DNA of 64,000 bases from Actinomycetota bacterium (GTDB taxonomy: Bacteria > Actinomycetota > Acidimicrobiia > IMCC26256 > JAENVU01), in the NCBI GenBank assembly GCA_016870395.1, contig VGBT01000010.1:1-64000 (forward strand). The letters are read 5' to 3'. Position numbers and translations under genes: made by a program. Below, in pieces: positions 42,387 to 49,867 of the stretch (its first letter is position 1; every line of letters begins with the position of its first letter). Under the pieces are notes generated by a model. It saw only the letters and a list, made by a program, of their open reading frames with translations. It was not told the origin of the DNA and searched no databases.

Positions 42387-43445
42387 GTGCCCACGAGCGA
42401 ATCCCCGCCGGTCGATCCCGGCCGCGCCCGCGACGGCGTTGCCGTCGTCACAGGCGCGGGAGGCTGGCTCGGTGTGAACCTGTTGCGAGCGCTCACCGGG
42501 ACCCGCAGCCGGGTCCGCTGCCTGGTGCACGACCCGGCCCAAGCCCCGCAGCTCGCGCTGATCGACGATGTGTTCGACGTCGTCGTGGGCGACGTGCGCG
42601 ACCCCACCGCACTCGCGACGCTCTTCGAGGGCGTGTCGGCAGCGACGGTCTTTCACGCGGCCGCCGTCATCCATCCGGCCGGACGGACCCGCGAGTTCTT
42701 CGACGTCAACGTCGGAGGGACCGAGCTCGTGCTCGACGCGGCGGTGCGGAGCGGCTCGGCGCGGTTCGTGCACGTGTCGTCGAACTCGGTGTGCGGCGCG
42801 AACCCCGGACCGGACGACCGGTTCACCGAGGAGTCGCCCTACGCCCCCTACATGGGCTACGGCCAGTCGAAGGAGGAAGCCGAGCGCCTCGTGGCGCGGG
42901 CGAGCGACCGCGGCGACCTCGAGACGGTCGTCGTGCGGGCACCCTGGTTCTACGGACCGTTCCAACCCGACCGTCAGACCCGCTTCCTCGCCACGGCCCG
43001 TCGGGGTCGCTTCCCGCTCGTCGGCGACGGCTCGAACCGGCGCTCGATGGTCTACACGCAGAACCTCGTCGACGGCCTTCTGCTCGCCGCGTCGGTCCCG
43101 GCGGCCGCGGGGCGCACCTACTGGATCGCCGACGGCGAGCCGGTGGCGATGCGCGACGTGATCGCGACTGTTCGGGCCGCGTTCGTCGCCGAGGGGATGG
43201 AGGTGTCGGGGGGGTCACCCCGGATGCCGCGCCTGGTCGGCGTGGTCGCGGAGCACGTCGACGCGCTGCTGCAGCGCGGCGGTCGGTATTCGCAGACCAT
43301 CCACGTGCTGGGCGAGCTCAAGGACACGATCGCGTGCGACATCTCCCGAGCGCGCCGCGAGCTCGGCTACGAGCCGCAGGTCGACCTGCTCGAGGGGATG
43401 CGCCGCAGCATCCGGTGGTGTCTCGACCACGGCCACGCGCTCTGA
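42387..43445 (+). CDS. NAD-dependent epimerase/dehydratase, 3-beta-HSD-like
   Basis: 352 residues from GTG 42387. Extended SDR with 'AVVTGAGGWLGVNLLRAL', 'FHAAAVIHP', 'VHVSSNSVCGANPG' and 'MGYGQSKEEAERLV' (YxxxK). It could act on a nucleotide sugar or steroid-like substrate; the family cannot be narrowed by eye. Overlaps the next SDR gene by one base (TGATG), so the two are co-expressed. Confidence 0.82.
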   Translation: MPTSESPPVDPGRARDGVAVVTGAGGWLGVNLLRALTGTRSRVRCLVHDPAQAPQLALIDDVFDVVVGDVRDPTALATLFEGVSAATVFHAAAVIHPAGRTREFFDVNVGGTELVLDAAVRSGSARFVHVSSNSVCGANPGPDDRFTEESPYAPYMGYGQSKEEAERLVARASDRGDLETVVVRAPWFYGPFQPDRQTRFLATARRGRFPLVGDGSNRRSMVYTQNLVDGLLLAASVPAAAGRTYWIADGEPVAMRDVIATVRAAFVAEGMEVSGGSPRMPRLVGVVAEHVDALLQRGGRYSQTIHVLGELKDTIACDISRARRELGYEPQVDLLEGMRRSIRWCLDHGHAL

Positions 43446-44470
43446 TGGCGCGGACGTTCCTCGTCACCGGCGGTAGCGGCTACTTCGGCGGGGTGCTCGT
43501 CGACCGGTGCCTCGAGCGCGGAGACCAGGTGCGGATCCTCGACGTGAACGCACCCTCGGAGCTGCGCGACGGCGTCGATCTCGTGCAGGGCGACGTGCGC
43601 GATGCAGACACGGTGCGGGCCGCGTGCGACGGCGTCGACGTGGTGCTGCACAACATTGCGCAGGTGCCCCTCGCACGCGACCGCGACCTGTTCTGGTCGG
43701 TCAACGTCTCGGGGACGGCCCAGGTCCTCGTGGCCGCCCGCGATGCGGGCGTGCAGAAGGTGGTCCACACCTCGTCGAGCGCGGTGTACGGCATCCCGGA
43801 GGCCAATCCCGTCACCGAGCAGACCAAACCGCGACCGCTCGAGGCCTACGGTCGCGCCAAGCTCGAGGCGGAGGCGCTGTGCGCCGACGCGACCCGTTCG
43901 GGCCTCGACGTCACGATCATCCGGCCCCGCACGATCCTCGGGCACGGCCGCCTCGGGATCATGAGCGCGCTCTACGACTTCGTCGCCGCGGGCGCGCCGG
44001 TGTACGTGCTGGGGTCTGGCGACAACCGTTACCAGTTCGTCCACGCCGACGACCTCGCCGACGCGTGCCTGCGGGCGGCGGACCGTGCCGGCCCGGCCGC
44101 GTACAACGTGGGCGCGACGGAGTTCGGGACGATGCGGGAGACGCTCGAGGCCCTGGTCGAGTCGGCCGGCACCGGATCACGGGTGCGCTCGCTGCCGGTG
44201 GGTCCTGCCCGCGTCGCGATGCGGGCAGCGAGTCTGATCGGTGCGGCGCCGTTCGCGCCGTACCATTGGCTCCTCTACAGCGAGTCGCTCTGGTTCGACA
44301 CCGCGCGCGCCCGCAACGAGCTCGACTGGAGCCCGCGCCTGTCGAACGCGCAGATGATCGTCGAGAGCTACGAGTGGTATCTCGGGCACCGGGATGGCGA
44401 GGCCACGGGCTCGCACCACCAGTCGCCGGTGAGGCTCGGCCTGCTCGGGCTGCTCAAGCGCCTCCCGTAA
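43445..44470 (+). CDS. NAD-dependent epimerase/dehydratase
   Basis: 341 residues, ATG 43445. Extended SDR with 'FLVTGGSGYFGGVLVDRCLE', 'LHNIAQVPLARD', 'VHTSSSAVYGIPEANP' and 'EAYGRAKLEAEAL' (YxxxK). Probably an oxidoreductase or epimerase on a sugar nucleotide, working with the gene before it. A family-P palindrome follows the stop. Confidence 0.84.
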   Translation: MARTFLVTGGSGYFGGVLVDRCLERGDQVRILDVNAPSELRDGVDLVQGDVRDADTVRAACDGVDVVLHNIAQVPLARDRDLFWSVNVSGTAQVLVAARDAGVQKVVHTSSSAVYGIPEANPVTEQTKPRPLEAYGRAKLEAEALCADATRSGLDVTIIRPRTILGHGRLGIMSALYDFVAAGAPVYVLGSGDNRYQFVHADDLADACLRAADRAGPAAYNVGATEFGTMRETLEALVESAGTGSRVRSLPVGPARVAMRAASLIGAAPFAPYHWLLYSESLWFDTARARNELDWSPRLSNAQMIVESYEWYLGHRDGEATGSHHQSPVRLGLLGLLKRLP

Positions 44471-44484
44471 CCCGGCCCCCCGGT

Positions 44485-44533
44485 GCTTTGGCGTCACCAC
44501 ACCGCGATAGTCGCGGTCTGCTGACGCCAAAGC
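44485..44533. terminator. Long palindrome at a convergent gene end (family P, copy 2)
   Basis: Outer arms GCTTTGGCGTCA (44485-44496) and TGACGCCAAAGC (44522-44533) and inner arms ACCGCGA/TCGCGGT (44501-44517) around TAG. The outer sequence and the GATAGTC centre match the element at 9333-9382. It lies between convergent stops, consistent with two-way termination. Confidence 0.7.
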
Positions 44534-44545
44534 CCTGGATGGGGG

Positions 44546-45967
44546 TCAGGTGGTGGCGAGGAAGTGCTCGGCGTTGCGTGATGCGAGCGCCATGATCGCC
44601 GCCTGTGGGTTGACGCCCGGTGCGTCGGGGATCAGCGAGGCGTCGCTCACCCGCAGGTTCCCGTGACCCCAGACCCGTCCGAAGGAGTCGGCGCCGGTGA
44701 GCTTGCGGTCCTCGCCCATCCGCACGGTCGACGTCAGGTGCACGGTCATGAGGTTGGCGCGCGAGCGTGACAGCGCATCCCACCACTCGACGAGCTGGGC
44801 GGGCGCGCGCACGACCGGGCCGCCGACGATCGACGGGTAGAGCTCGGTCGCGCCGGCGGCGAGGAGCAGCTCGCCGAGGTGCACGAGGCCGCGCGCGAGC
44901 CGGCTCAGGTCGGCGTCGGTGACGCGGTAGGAGACGAGCGGCGCGCTCAGGCCGGGGATCGCGATCACGCGCCCGCTGCCCTCACCGCGGATCGCGGCGT
45001 AGTAGACGACGACGTTCTCCCAGTCGGCGAGCGCGTCGTGGTAGTCGACTCCGGAGTCGGCGAGCGCGAGCGCGACCTGGCCGCGCCGGCTCGCTGAACC
45101 GCCGATCGTCAGGTACGGCGAGAACTCGGTGACACGGTGCATTGGCACGTCGTCGTGGTCGAATGCCGAAGGGAATCGGGCCGCGACCTTGATCGTTGGG
45201 TGGAACTTGAGTCCCAACCCGATGTTGGCCCGAATGCCGCTGCGCTGGAGCAGCGCCGGCGTCTGGATCGCACCGCCGCACACGATCACGTGGTCCGCGG
45301 TCACGGTGACCGGTTCCCGGTGGCCGTCGGGATCGGTGCGGTGGCCCTTCGCGCCCACCGCGCGCCCGTCCCGGGTCACGAGCCGGTCGATCCGGAAGTC
45401 GGGCACGACCCGGGCACCGTCGGCGACGGCCCGCGGAATCATGGTGCGGGCCATCGTCTGCTTGGTCCCGCGGCCGTTGGCGTCGTAGCGGAAGACCCGG
45501 GCGAACTCCACCGCGCGCCATCCGAGCTTCGCGGCGCCGTCGGCGAGCACGGCAGAAGACGGCGGTGAGGCGACCGGCAGCATCGACACCCCGAGCTCGG
45601 CCTCGATGCGATCGGCGTAGCCGTCGAGCACGGCCGGGCTGAACTCGTCGATCGCGTAGGTCGCGCGCCACTCGTCGGCGAGGTCGGGCGGCAGTCGGTG
45701 GTACAGGCCGCTGTTGATCTCCGTGCTCCCGCCCACGCAACGCCCCTCGGCGTAGACGATGCCGGGCTGACCGAGCGCGGCGGCGAGGCCGCGGTGGCGG
45801 TACTTGGCAGCGAGCTCGTCGAGCGAGAACGGCTGGATCGCGTCGGGGTCGATCCAAGGACCCTCCTCGGCGATCACGACGTCACGCCCGGCGCGCGCCA
45901 GCGTTGCGGCGGTGACGGCGCCACCTGCGCCCGAACCGACGATGAGGACCTCGCTGGCGAGGATCAT
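44546..45967 (-). CDS. GMC-family FAD-dependent oxidoreductase
   Basis: 473 residues from ATG 45967. FAD motif 'VLIVGSGAGGAVTAATLARA', 'EGRCVGGSTEINSGLYHRLP', 'TSTVRMGEDRKLTGADSFGR' and the C-terminal 'DASLIPDAPGVNPQAAIMAL', all diagnostic of GMC enzymes (cholesterol-oxidase/alcohol-dehydrogenase branch). It oxidises an alcohol, passing electrons to an acceptor via its small partner. The start overlaps the small-subunit stop (ATGA). Confidence 0.9.
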   Translation of the reverse strand: MILASEVLIVGSGAGGAVTAATLARAGRDVVIAEEGPWIDPDAIQPFSLDELAAKYRHRGLAAALGQPGIVYAEGRCVGGSTEINSGLYHRLPPDLADEWRATYAIDEFSPAVLDGYADRIEAELGVSMLPVASPPSSAVLADGAAKLGWRAVEFARVFRYDANGRGTKQTMARTMIPRAVADGARVVPDFRIDRLVTRDGRAVGAKGHRTDPDGHREPVTVTADHVIVCGGAIQTPALLQRSGIRANIGLGLKFHPTIKVAARFPSAFDHDDVPMHRVTEFSPYLTIGGSASRRGQVALALADSGVDYHDALADWENVVVYYAAIRGEGSGRVIAIPGLSAPLVSYRVTDADLSRLARGLVHLGELLLAAGATELYPSIVGGPVVRAPAQLVEWWDALSRSRANLMTVHLTSTVRMGEDRKLTGADSFGRVWGHGNLRVSDASLIPDAPGVNPQAAIMALASRNAEHFLATT

Positions 45968-46287
45968 TTGCTGCCGGCGGGGACTAGCTCCTCGGTCGCG
46001 AAGAGGACCAGCGAGGAGAGCAGGCGCGGGTACTGGCGGATCGGCCCGACCGGGTTGCGCTCCCAGCGGGCCATGCGCGCCGCGATGCTCGGGCCCTCCG
46101 ACCGTCCGAGGCGCTCGCGCAGCCACGGCGCCGCGCCGAGGACGACCGACTCGGCCGCCACTCCGAAGCGCAGCAGCTCGGGCATAGAGCGCAGGCAGCC
46201 CTCGACGAAGGCGGCTACGGACTCACGCTGGGCGTGGTCGAGGTTCTCCGAGAGGCTCGCGACGACGCGGCGTTCCAACCAGAGCAT
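45964..46287 (-). CDS. Small partner protein of the GMC oxidoreductase
   Basis: 107-residue helical protein from ATG 46287, with no signal peptide or Cys. Its place directly before and overlapping the GMC gene matches the small (gamma-like, gluconate 2-dehydrogenase subunit 3-type) subunits of membrane-linked GMC dehydrogenases. Sequence alone does not prove the family. A TATGCT -10 box 8 nt upstream supports the start. Confidence 0.65.
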   Translation of the reverse strand: MLWLERRVVASLSENLDHAQRESVAAFVEGCLRSMPELLRFGVAAESVVLGAAPWLRERLGRSEGPSIAARMARWERNPVGPIRQYPRLLSSLVLFATEELVPAGSK

Positions 46288-46295
46288 GGGGGGGG

Positions 46296-46301
46296 AGCAT
46301 A
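46296..46301 (-). promoter_or_regulatory. -10 box TATGCT, leaderless start of the GMC operon
   Basis: TATGCT on the minus strand, 8 nt (a run of C) before ATG 46287. The closest match to TATAAT among the leaderless boxes here. Confidence 0.45.
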
Positions 46302-46332
46302 CCGACCGCCCATGGCGCCCCCGCCCAACCGA

Positions 46333-47670
46333 TCAGGCCGGCGCGCTCGACATCTTCCCGGGCTCGACGTGATCGGGACCGCTGCGGGCGCGGATCCGCG
46401 ACGCCAGCGCGACGAGCGCCACGGCGGCGCACACCAGCAGCGTCGGCTCCGCGGCGACGCGGAAGCGCTGGTTGCCGTAGGTGACCAGACTCGAGATCAC
46501 AACGGTGGCAACTGGCGCGGCGAGCGGCCACCAGTGGGAGCGCCGACGCACGAGCAGCACGAAGCCGGCGACCCCGAAGGGCACGAGGAGCCAGTACATC
46601 CAGGTGCCCGCGCGCTCCCAGCCCAACGGCCGGCCCTCGAGCGCCTCGAGCTCGTTCTGCTGGCCGACGCGGAACGCGCCGAACGTGCGCAACACTCGCG
46701 CGCCCGCGACCTTGGGCAGCTGTCCGCCGTGAGCGCGCGCGTAGTCGAGGCCCTGGCGGCGTGCGTCGGCCGCGGCGGCGGCCTCGTCGAAGCCGGGCTC
46801 GGCGCCGTTGAAGCCCGTGAAGCACTCGCCCCGGCCGGTGTCGCCCTCGCGGAAGGTCGAGCGCCACGACCCGAGCGAAGGGCCGCCGTAGGTCAGCCGG
46901 CAGTTCGCGCCGGCGAGCGCCGTCCCGATGTTGTTGGAGACCGGGACGAACGCGTCGAAGGTTCGCCAGTTCCGGATCGACCACGGCGCGACGACCAGGA
47001 CGACGAGGCCCATCGCGAGCGCGGCCATTCCAACGCGCCGGGCGGCGGCGAGTGACGTCGCCCCGACCGCGAGTGGCACCACGAGCAGCAACGCCAGCGT
47101 CGCGGCCTCGGCGCGGGTCAACGTCGCGAGCCCGAGCACGACCCCCAGCGCAGCCCAACGCCATGCGCTCGGCCGGTCGTGGACCGCGTAGGCGAGGAGC
47201 AGCGCGGCAGTCACGAGGAACGCGAAGAGCGTCTCGCTCATGAGGGTCGCGTCGGCGAGGAAGAGCATCGGGTAGACCGCAGCGAGCAGGGCCGCGACGA
47301 TGCCGACCGCGTCGCCTGCCAGCCTCCGGCCCAGGTACGCGACGAGGACCACGGTGCCCGAGCCGGCGACGCCCATCGCGAGGCGCTGGCCTTCGACGCT
47401 GCGTACGCCCAGGCGGGCGACGATCCCGAGCACGAACGGGAAGAGCGGCGGGTACTCCGCGGTGGGGACGTCGAGATGCAGCATCGACCGGTCGAACGGT
47501 CGGATGTACCCCAGCCCGTCGGCGAGGTTGTTCGCGAGCAGGTGGTAGGCGCTGGCGTCGCCGAGCGCGGGTACCTGAGGATCGACGAGAAGGATCACGA
47601 GCACGCGCACGGTGAGGGCAAGAGTCGCGATCACCCCGACCGACAGGGCGAAGCGGCGAGCGGGAGTCAC
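46333..47670 (-). CDS. GT39-like polytopic membrane glycosyltransferase (paralogue 3 of 3)
   Basis: 445 residues from GTG 47670. Collinear with the proteins at 461 and 4836: 'GDASAYHLLANNLADGLGY', 'EYPPLFPFVLGI', 'GANC ... GEC' Cys pair, 'ARVLRTFGAF' with 'EALEGRPLGW', and 'NQRFRVAAEPTLLV'. Predicted GT-C enzyme of the outer membrane face. It follows the methyltransferase gene by 5 bp, so the two form an operon. Confidence 0.8.
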   Translation of the reverse strand: MTPARRFALSVGVIATLALTVRVLVILLVDPQVPALGDASAYHLLANNLADGLGYIRPFDRSMLHLDVPTAEYPPLFPFVLGIVARLGVRSVEGQRLAMGVAGSGTVVLVAYLGRRLAGDAVGIVAALLAAVYPMLFLADATLMSETLFAFLVTAALLLAYAVHDRPSAWRWAALGVVLGLATLTRAEAATLALLLVVPLAVGATSLAAARRVGMAALAMGLVVLVVAPWSIRNWRTFDAFVPVSNNIGTALAGANCRLTYGGPSLGSWRSTFREGDTGRGECFTGFNGAEPGFDEAAAAADARRQGLDYARAHGGQLPKVAGARVLRTFGAFRVGQQNELEALEGRPLGWERAGTWMYWLLVPFGVAGFVLLVRRRSHWWPLAAPVATVVISSLVTYGNQRFRVAAEPTLLVCAAVALVALASRIRARSGPDHVEPGKMSSAPA

Positions 47671-47675
47671 AGGGC

Positions 47676-48485
47676 TCAGTGCTCGGGGAAGCGTCTCGGT
47701 CTCCGTGCGATCGCGAAGAGCACGGGGGTGGTGTCGCGGATCTCGTCGGTGATGAAGAAGTGCGAGTCGTCGAGGCCCGATCCGATCCCCGTGCTCTTGC
47801 TTCCGAGCATCCGGTAGACGAGCGGGAGCGCGTGCTCGTAGCTCCACACGTGCCAAGCGCGGGGAAGTCGCCTCCGGAGGTCGAACACGTCGAGCTTGAG
47901 CAGCTTCTCCCCGCTCGATCGCCGCGCGGCGAAGTCGGCCTTCAGCACGTCGTCGCCCTCGAGGCCGAGCACCTCGACATCCTCGAAGAACAGGCGCAGC
48001 AGGGACGCCAGCTCGGCGGCCTCGAAGAGGTACACGTGGAACGGGTTCTCGAAGTCGGCGGGCCGGTTCGGGGTGATCACGAACGCGCTGCCGTCGTCCT
48101 TCGTCACCCGGGCGAGCTCGGCGGCGTGGGTCTCGGGTCCGGTGAAGTGCTCGATGATGTGCGACGAGCACACCCAGTTGAAGGACGCGCCGGCGAAACC
48201 GAGTCGGGCGCCGTCCATGGCCGTGAACGTCGCGGCGGCGCCACGGGGGCCACCGGGCCCGAATTCCTTGCCGGCGAGCACGGCGGTCTCGGCGCTGTAG
48301 TCGACCCCGACGACCTGGCGGCCCGGCCCGCAGAAGCGGGCGGTCTCGGTGCCGACGCCGCAGCCGACGTCGAGCACGCGGCCTTCTCCGATCCGAGCGA
48401 TGACCTCGCGGTAGCCGGCGTCGTGCAGCGCGAGCAGCGAATCGGGGGTGGCGCCCTCCATCGGGCGTTCACCGGTCAGCTTCAC
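47676..48485 (-). CDS. Class I SAM-dependent methyltransferase
   Basis: 269 residues from GTG 48485. Motif I 'VLDVGCGVGTETARFCG', motif II-like 'VVGVDYSAETAVLA', then 'FNWVCSSHIIEHF' and 'VTKDDGSAFVITPNRP'. It belongs to the methyltransferase-11 group common in polysaccharide loci. It is the first gene of a two-gene operon with a GT39-like enzyme, so a sugar or glycolipid substrate is likely. Confidence 0.85.
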   Translation of the reverse strand: MKLTGERPMEGATPDSLLALHDAGYREVIARIGEGRVLDVGCGVGTETARFCGPGRQVVGVDYSAETAVLAGKEFGPGGPRGAAATFTAMDGARLGFAGASFNWVCSSHIIEHFTGPETHAAELARVTKDDGSAFVITPNRPADFENPFHVYLFEAAELASLLRLFFEDVEVLGLEGDDVLKADFAARRSSGEKLLKLDVFDLRRRLPRAWHVWSYEHALPLVYRMLGSKSTGIGSGLDDSHFFITDEIRDTTPVLFAIARRPRRFPEH

Positions 48486-48604
48486 GGGCCCTCCTGGGCA
48501 GGTGCGGGCGTCCGGAGGCGGATCACCGCCGACCTGTGGCGCGGTCGAAACCCCCCTGGGAGCCGCCTAGGATATCCGGCCTGTCCGGAAGGCCAGAGCA
48601 GGCC

Positions 48605-49867
48605 ATGCGCCAGGCGGTGGACCCACCTCGGCCGGGGCGTGCGCACGGGAGACCTGGGGGCGACGTGGGAGCACCGGGAGGCGTCGAGGCGAGGACGCCC
48701 GCGGCCGAGATCGCCAAGCTGGGCGACCTCGCGGCGGAGGCCGGTCTGCACCGGGTCAGCATGCTCGCGTGGCGCGATCTGGACGACCCCGAGGCCGGCG
48801 GTTCCGAGGTGCACGCGTCGACGGTGGCGACCCTGTGGGCCGAGGCGGGCATCGAGGTGACGATGCGCACGTCGTTCGCGGCGGGCCAGCCACAGATGAG
48901 CTGGCGAAACGGGTACCGGGTCATCCGCAAGGCGGGTCGGTACATGGTGTTTCCCCGCGCGGCGTTCAGCGAGATGATGGGTTGGCACGGCGGCAAGGAC
49001 GGCCTGGTGGAGATCTGGAACGGGATGCCGTTCTTCTCGCCCCTGTGGTCACGCACGCCACACGTCACCTGGCTGCACCACGTGCACGCCGACATGTGGG
49101 ACATGACGCTCGGTCCGCGTCTGGGCGCGGCCGGCCGCACGCTCGAAGCCCGCCTCGCCCCGCCGGTGTACCGCCGCACCCCGATCGTCACGCTCTCGGA
49201 GTCCTCGAAGCGCGAGCTGGTCCGCGACCTGCGGTTCAAGGCGCGCCTCGTGCACGTGGTGCCGCCTGGTATCGACGCGCGCTTCCGACCCGACGGCGCG
49301 ACGCCGAAGTCGGCGAAGCCGCTCGTGCTTGCCGTCGGCCGGCTCGTCCCCGTGAAGCGCTTCGACTGGCTCGTCGAGGCGCTGGTCCGGATCCGCGATC
49401 GCCATCCCACGATGGAGGCGGTGATCGTCGGAGAGGGCTACCGGCGCCAGGAGCTCGAGTCGCAGATCCACCAGGCGGGTGCGGACCGGTGGATCCACCT
49501 GGCTGGCCGCATCGACGACGGCGAGTTGCTCGCGCTGTACCGCCGTGCCTGGGTCCTCGCGAGTGCGTCGGCCCATGAGGGATGGGGAATGACGATCACC
49601 GAAGCGGCCGCTTGCGGGACGCCGGCGGTGGTCACCGACATCGCGGGCCATGCCGACGCCGTGTCCGTGGGGGCGTCCGGCCTGCTGGTGCATGGCCGTG
49701 ACGAGCTGGCCGGCGCTCTCGACCGTGTGCTGGGTGACCGGGCACTTCGCGAGCGGCTGTCGCAGGGTGCGCTGCGCCACGCCGAGCAGTTCACCTGGGC
49801 CGCGACGGCTCGTGGGACTCTGGAGGTCCTCGCCGCCGAGGCGCTGCGGCGCCGCGGTCGTCCGTGA
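48605..49867 (+). CDS. GT4-family glycosyltransferase
   Basis: 420 residues from ATG 48605; the first 50 residues are low-complexity, and a later start such as GTG 48665 is possible. Residues 65-230 form the acceptor-side domain ('SMLAWRDLDDPEAGGSEVH', typical of this GT4 branch). The donor domain has 'LAVGRLVPVKRFDWLVEAL', 'HLAGRIDDGELLALYRRA' and the E-x7-E motif in 'SAHEGWGMTITEAAACGTP'. It retains a nucleotide-sugar donor in the cytoplasm. It overlaps the aftD-like gene (GTGA), so both probably build the same glycan. Confidence 0.88.
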   Translation: MRQAVDPPRPGRAHGRPGGDVGAPGGVEARTPAAEIAKLGDLAAEAGLHRVSMLAWRDLDDPEAGGSEVHASTVATLWAEAGIEVTMRTSFAAGQPQMSWRNGYRVIRKAGRYMVFPRAAFSEMMGWHGGKDGLVEIWNGMPFFSPLWSRTPHVTWLHHVHADMWDMTLGPRLGAAGRTLEARLAPPVYRRTPIVTLSESSKRELVRDLRFKARLVHVVPPGIDARFRPDGATPKSAKPLVLAVGRLVPVKRFDWLVEALVRIRDRHPTMEAVIVGEGYRRQELESQIHQAGADRWIHLAGRIDDGELLALYRRAWVLASASAHEGWGMTITEAAACGTPAVVTDIAGHADAVSVGASGLLVHGRDELAGALDRVLGDRALRERLSQGALRHAEQFTWAATARGTLEVLAAEALRRRGRP

